From Mariaggregatimicrobium sp964498785 (GTDB taxonomy: Bacteria; Zhuqueibacterota; Zhuqueibacteria; Thermofontimicrobiales; Thiofontviventaceae): a stretch of DNA of 35,515 nt. The stretch spans positions 1 to 35,515 of the forward strand of contig CAZCJL010000068.1 of NCBI GenBank assembly GCA_964498785.1, given 5' to 3'. Both the position numbers and the translations under genes were made by a program. The notes beneath the pieces were generated by a model. That model was not told the origin of the DNA, searched no databases, and saw only the letters and a program-made list of their open reading frames with translations. Shown in pieces: positions 34,869-35,515 of this stretch; the stretch's first letter is position 1; each line of letters starts with the position of its first letter.

Positions 34869-35515
34869 TTAGATATTATTATCAAGCTGTATGTCAAATC
34901 GAAGTATATTACCCATGTTTTGATGTGGTTTCATCTTAACACCTTGATGTACTTGCCAATTTTCGCCATAAAAACGCTTAATATGACAACTCGCTTTTAT
35001 TGTTTGAGATGGTTGACCAAATTTATCACTCCAGTAGTATCCATTATCTTCACGAAAACCAACCGATGCGTAAGGATACATAAAGGGTTGAAATACGCGT
35101 CTATTTTTCGATTCATGAACAGCCGGAGGCATGAAAACAGAACTCCAGTAACCAAGAACAAAATGAGATACATAACCATAGACTACAGGAGGACAGTTAC
35201 TACACGTATTCTCACATGTATTACTACAGGTATTATAGCCTTCGCAAGTAGCATCGGTTGCACATGTCCCTTCACACGTATTCCCGCAATACGTATTAGC
35301 ACAAGTACTCATACACGTTCTCTGGCCCTGGCAGGTAGACCAGTTTACACAGGTGTAATTTCCTTCGCAGGTGTTCTCATAAGTTTCACAAATATGATCC
35401 GATGTCTCCGGTGCTTTGGGATCAGAACACCCTGCTTTGGAGGTTGGCTTATCGCCTTCACTCACATCGTTTATTTTTCCTTCCAGCCGGTCTATTGCAT
35501 TATTCAATGCATGTT
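34869..35515 (-). CDS. Cysteine-rich repeat protein, 5' end beyond the window
   Basis: The frame is open to the window edge (…HALNNAIDRLEGKIND), so the true start is upstream; a TTG at 35507 is not needed. After a short helical N-part comes a 66-residue block (35193-35390) with 14 Cys. They are spaced mostly by five or three residues and usually preceded by Thr: NTCEGNYTC, STCQGQRTC, NTCEGTC, NTCSNTCENTC. A Pro-Pro step then leads into about 105 residues with only one further Cys and many aromatics (YGYVSHFVLGYWSSVF, DIQLDNN at the end). The C-x3-C and C-x5-C spacing recalls SCIFF-like/ranthipeptide RiPP precursors and also Thr-Cys beta-helical repeats, but neither is established and no radical SAM gene is in the window. 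It heads the surface locus and may be its cargo or its surface partner. Confidence 0.7.
   Translation of the reverse strand, partial: HALNNAIDRLEGKINDVSEGDKPTSKAGCSDPKAPETSDHICETYENTCEGNYTCVNWSTCQGQRTCMSTCANTYCGNTCEGTCATDATCEGYNTCSNTCENTCSNCPPVVYGYVSHFVLGYWSSVFMPPAVHESKNRRVFQPFMYPYASVGFREDNGYYWSDKFGQPSQTIKASCHIKRFYGENWQVHQGVKMKPHQNMGNILRFDIQLDNNI

Noticed and set aside
34869..35515. Calling the cysteine-rich gene a RiPP precursor outright
   Set aside because: No radical SAM or other modifying enzyme is visible, the 5' end is missing, and the long C-terminal domain is not typical; kept only as a hypothesis.

Overview
The window looks like a chromosomal segment of an AT-rich, two-membrane bacterium of the FCB kind (Calditrichota/KSB1-like is my best guess; no marker gene is present to prove it). 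The reasons are outer-membrane efflux and TonB-dependent receptor genes, many signal-peptide beta-barrels and lipoproteins, PD40/TolB-like propellers, and a NYPNPF-type C-terminal tail of the sort seen on secreted proteins in this group. No rRNA, tRNA, CRISPR array or intact transposase was found.

Region 1 to 3.5 kb (+ strand) is a decay and rearrangement zone. It holds a secreted repeat protein broken by an in-frame stop, an intact UPF0175 antitoxin gene, a DUF3368 PIN-type toxin that runs out of frame into the tail of an XRE-family antitoxin, a scrap of another antitoxin, a truncated lipoprotein, and one intact AAA_14/DUF4143 ATPase with an inverted repeat over its ribosome binding site. 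A TPR protein (3.7-4.8 kb) follows and ends at a strong bidirectional terminator.

From 4.9 kb to the end every gene is on the minus strand. Reading along transcription, right to left: (a) 35.5-25.5 kb, a surface locus. It starts with a cysteine-rich protein cut by the window edge, then come a TolB-like lipoprotein, a TonB-dependent receptor and a beta-barrel, then two more TolB-like lipoproteins and three beta-barrels, then the remnant of a fourth TolB-like gene and a further barrel. (b) 25.4-21.4 kb, a TolC / membrane-fusion / MacB-type permease set without an ATPase, with a palindromic element in the gap. (c) 21.2-17.5 kb, a membrane-bound spermidine-synthase-like protein with TPRs, then YtxH and DUF948 envelope proteins. 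(d) 17.3-16.7 kb, a DUF1318/YdbL-like lipoprotein with its own promoter and terminator. (e) 16.6-8.2 kb, one giant predicted lipoprotein of 2790 residues: six-bladed PD40 propeller, TPRs, a CHAT caspase-like domain that has lost both catalytic residues, more TPRs, and a second CHAT domain with His and Cys intact. (f) A tiny acidic lipoprotein with promoter and terminator. (g) 7.6-4.9 kb, a PilN/PilO/PilP-like set followed by a response regulator with a degenerate GGDEF-like domain.

The most unusual items are the giant pseudo-CHAT/CHAT propeller protein, and the cysteine-rich protein at the head of a locus of repeated TolB-like lipoprotein and beta-barrel genes. The functions of both are unknown; coupling of the surface locus to the efflux set is inferred only from order and strand.
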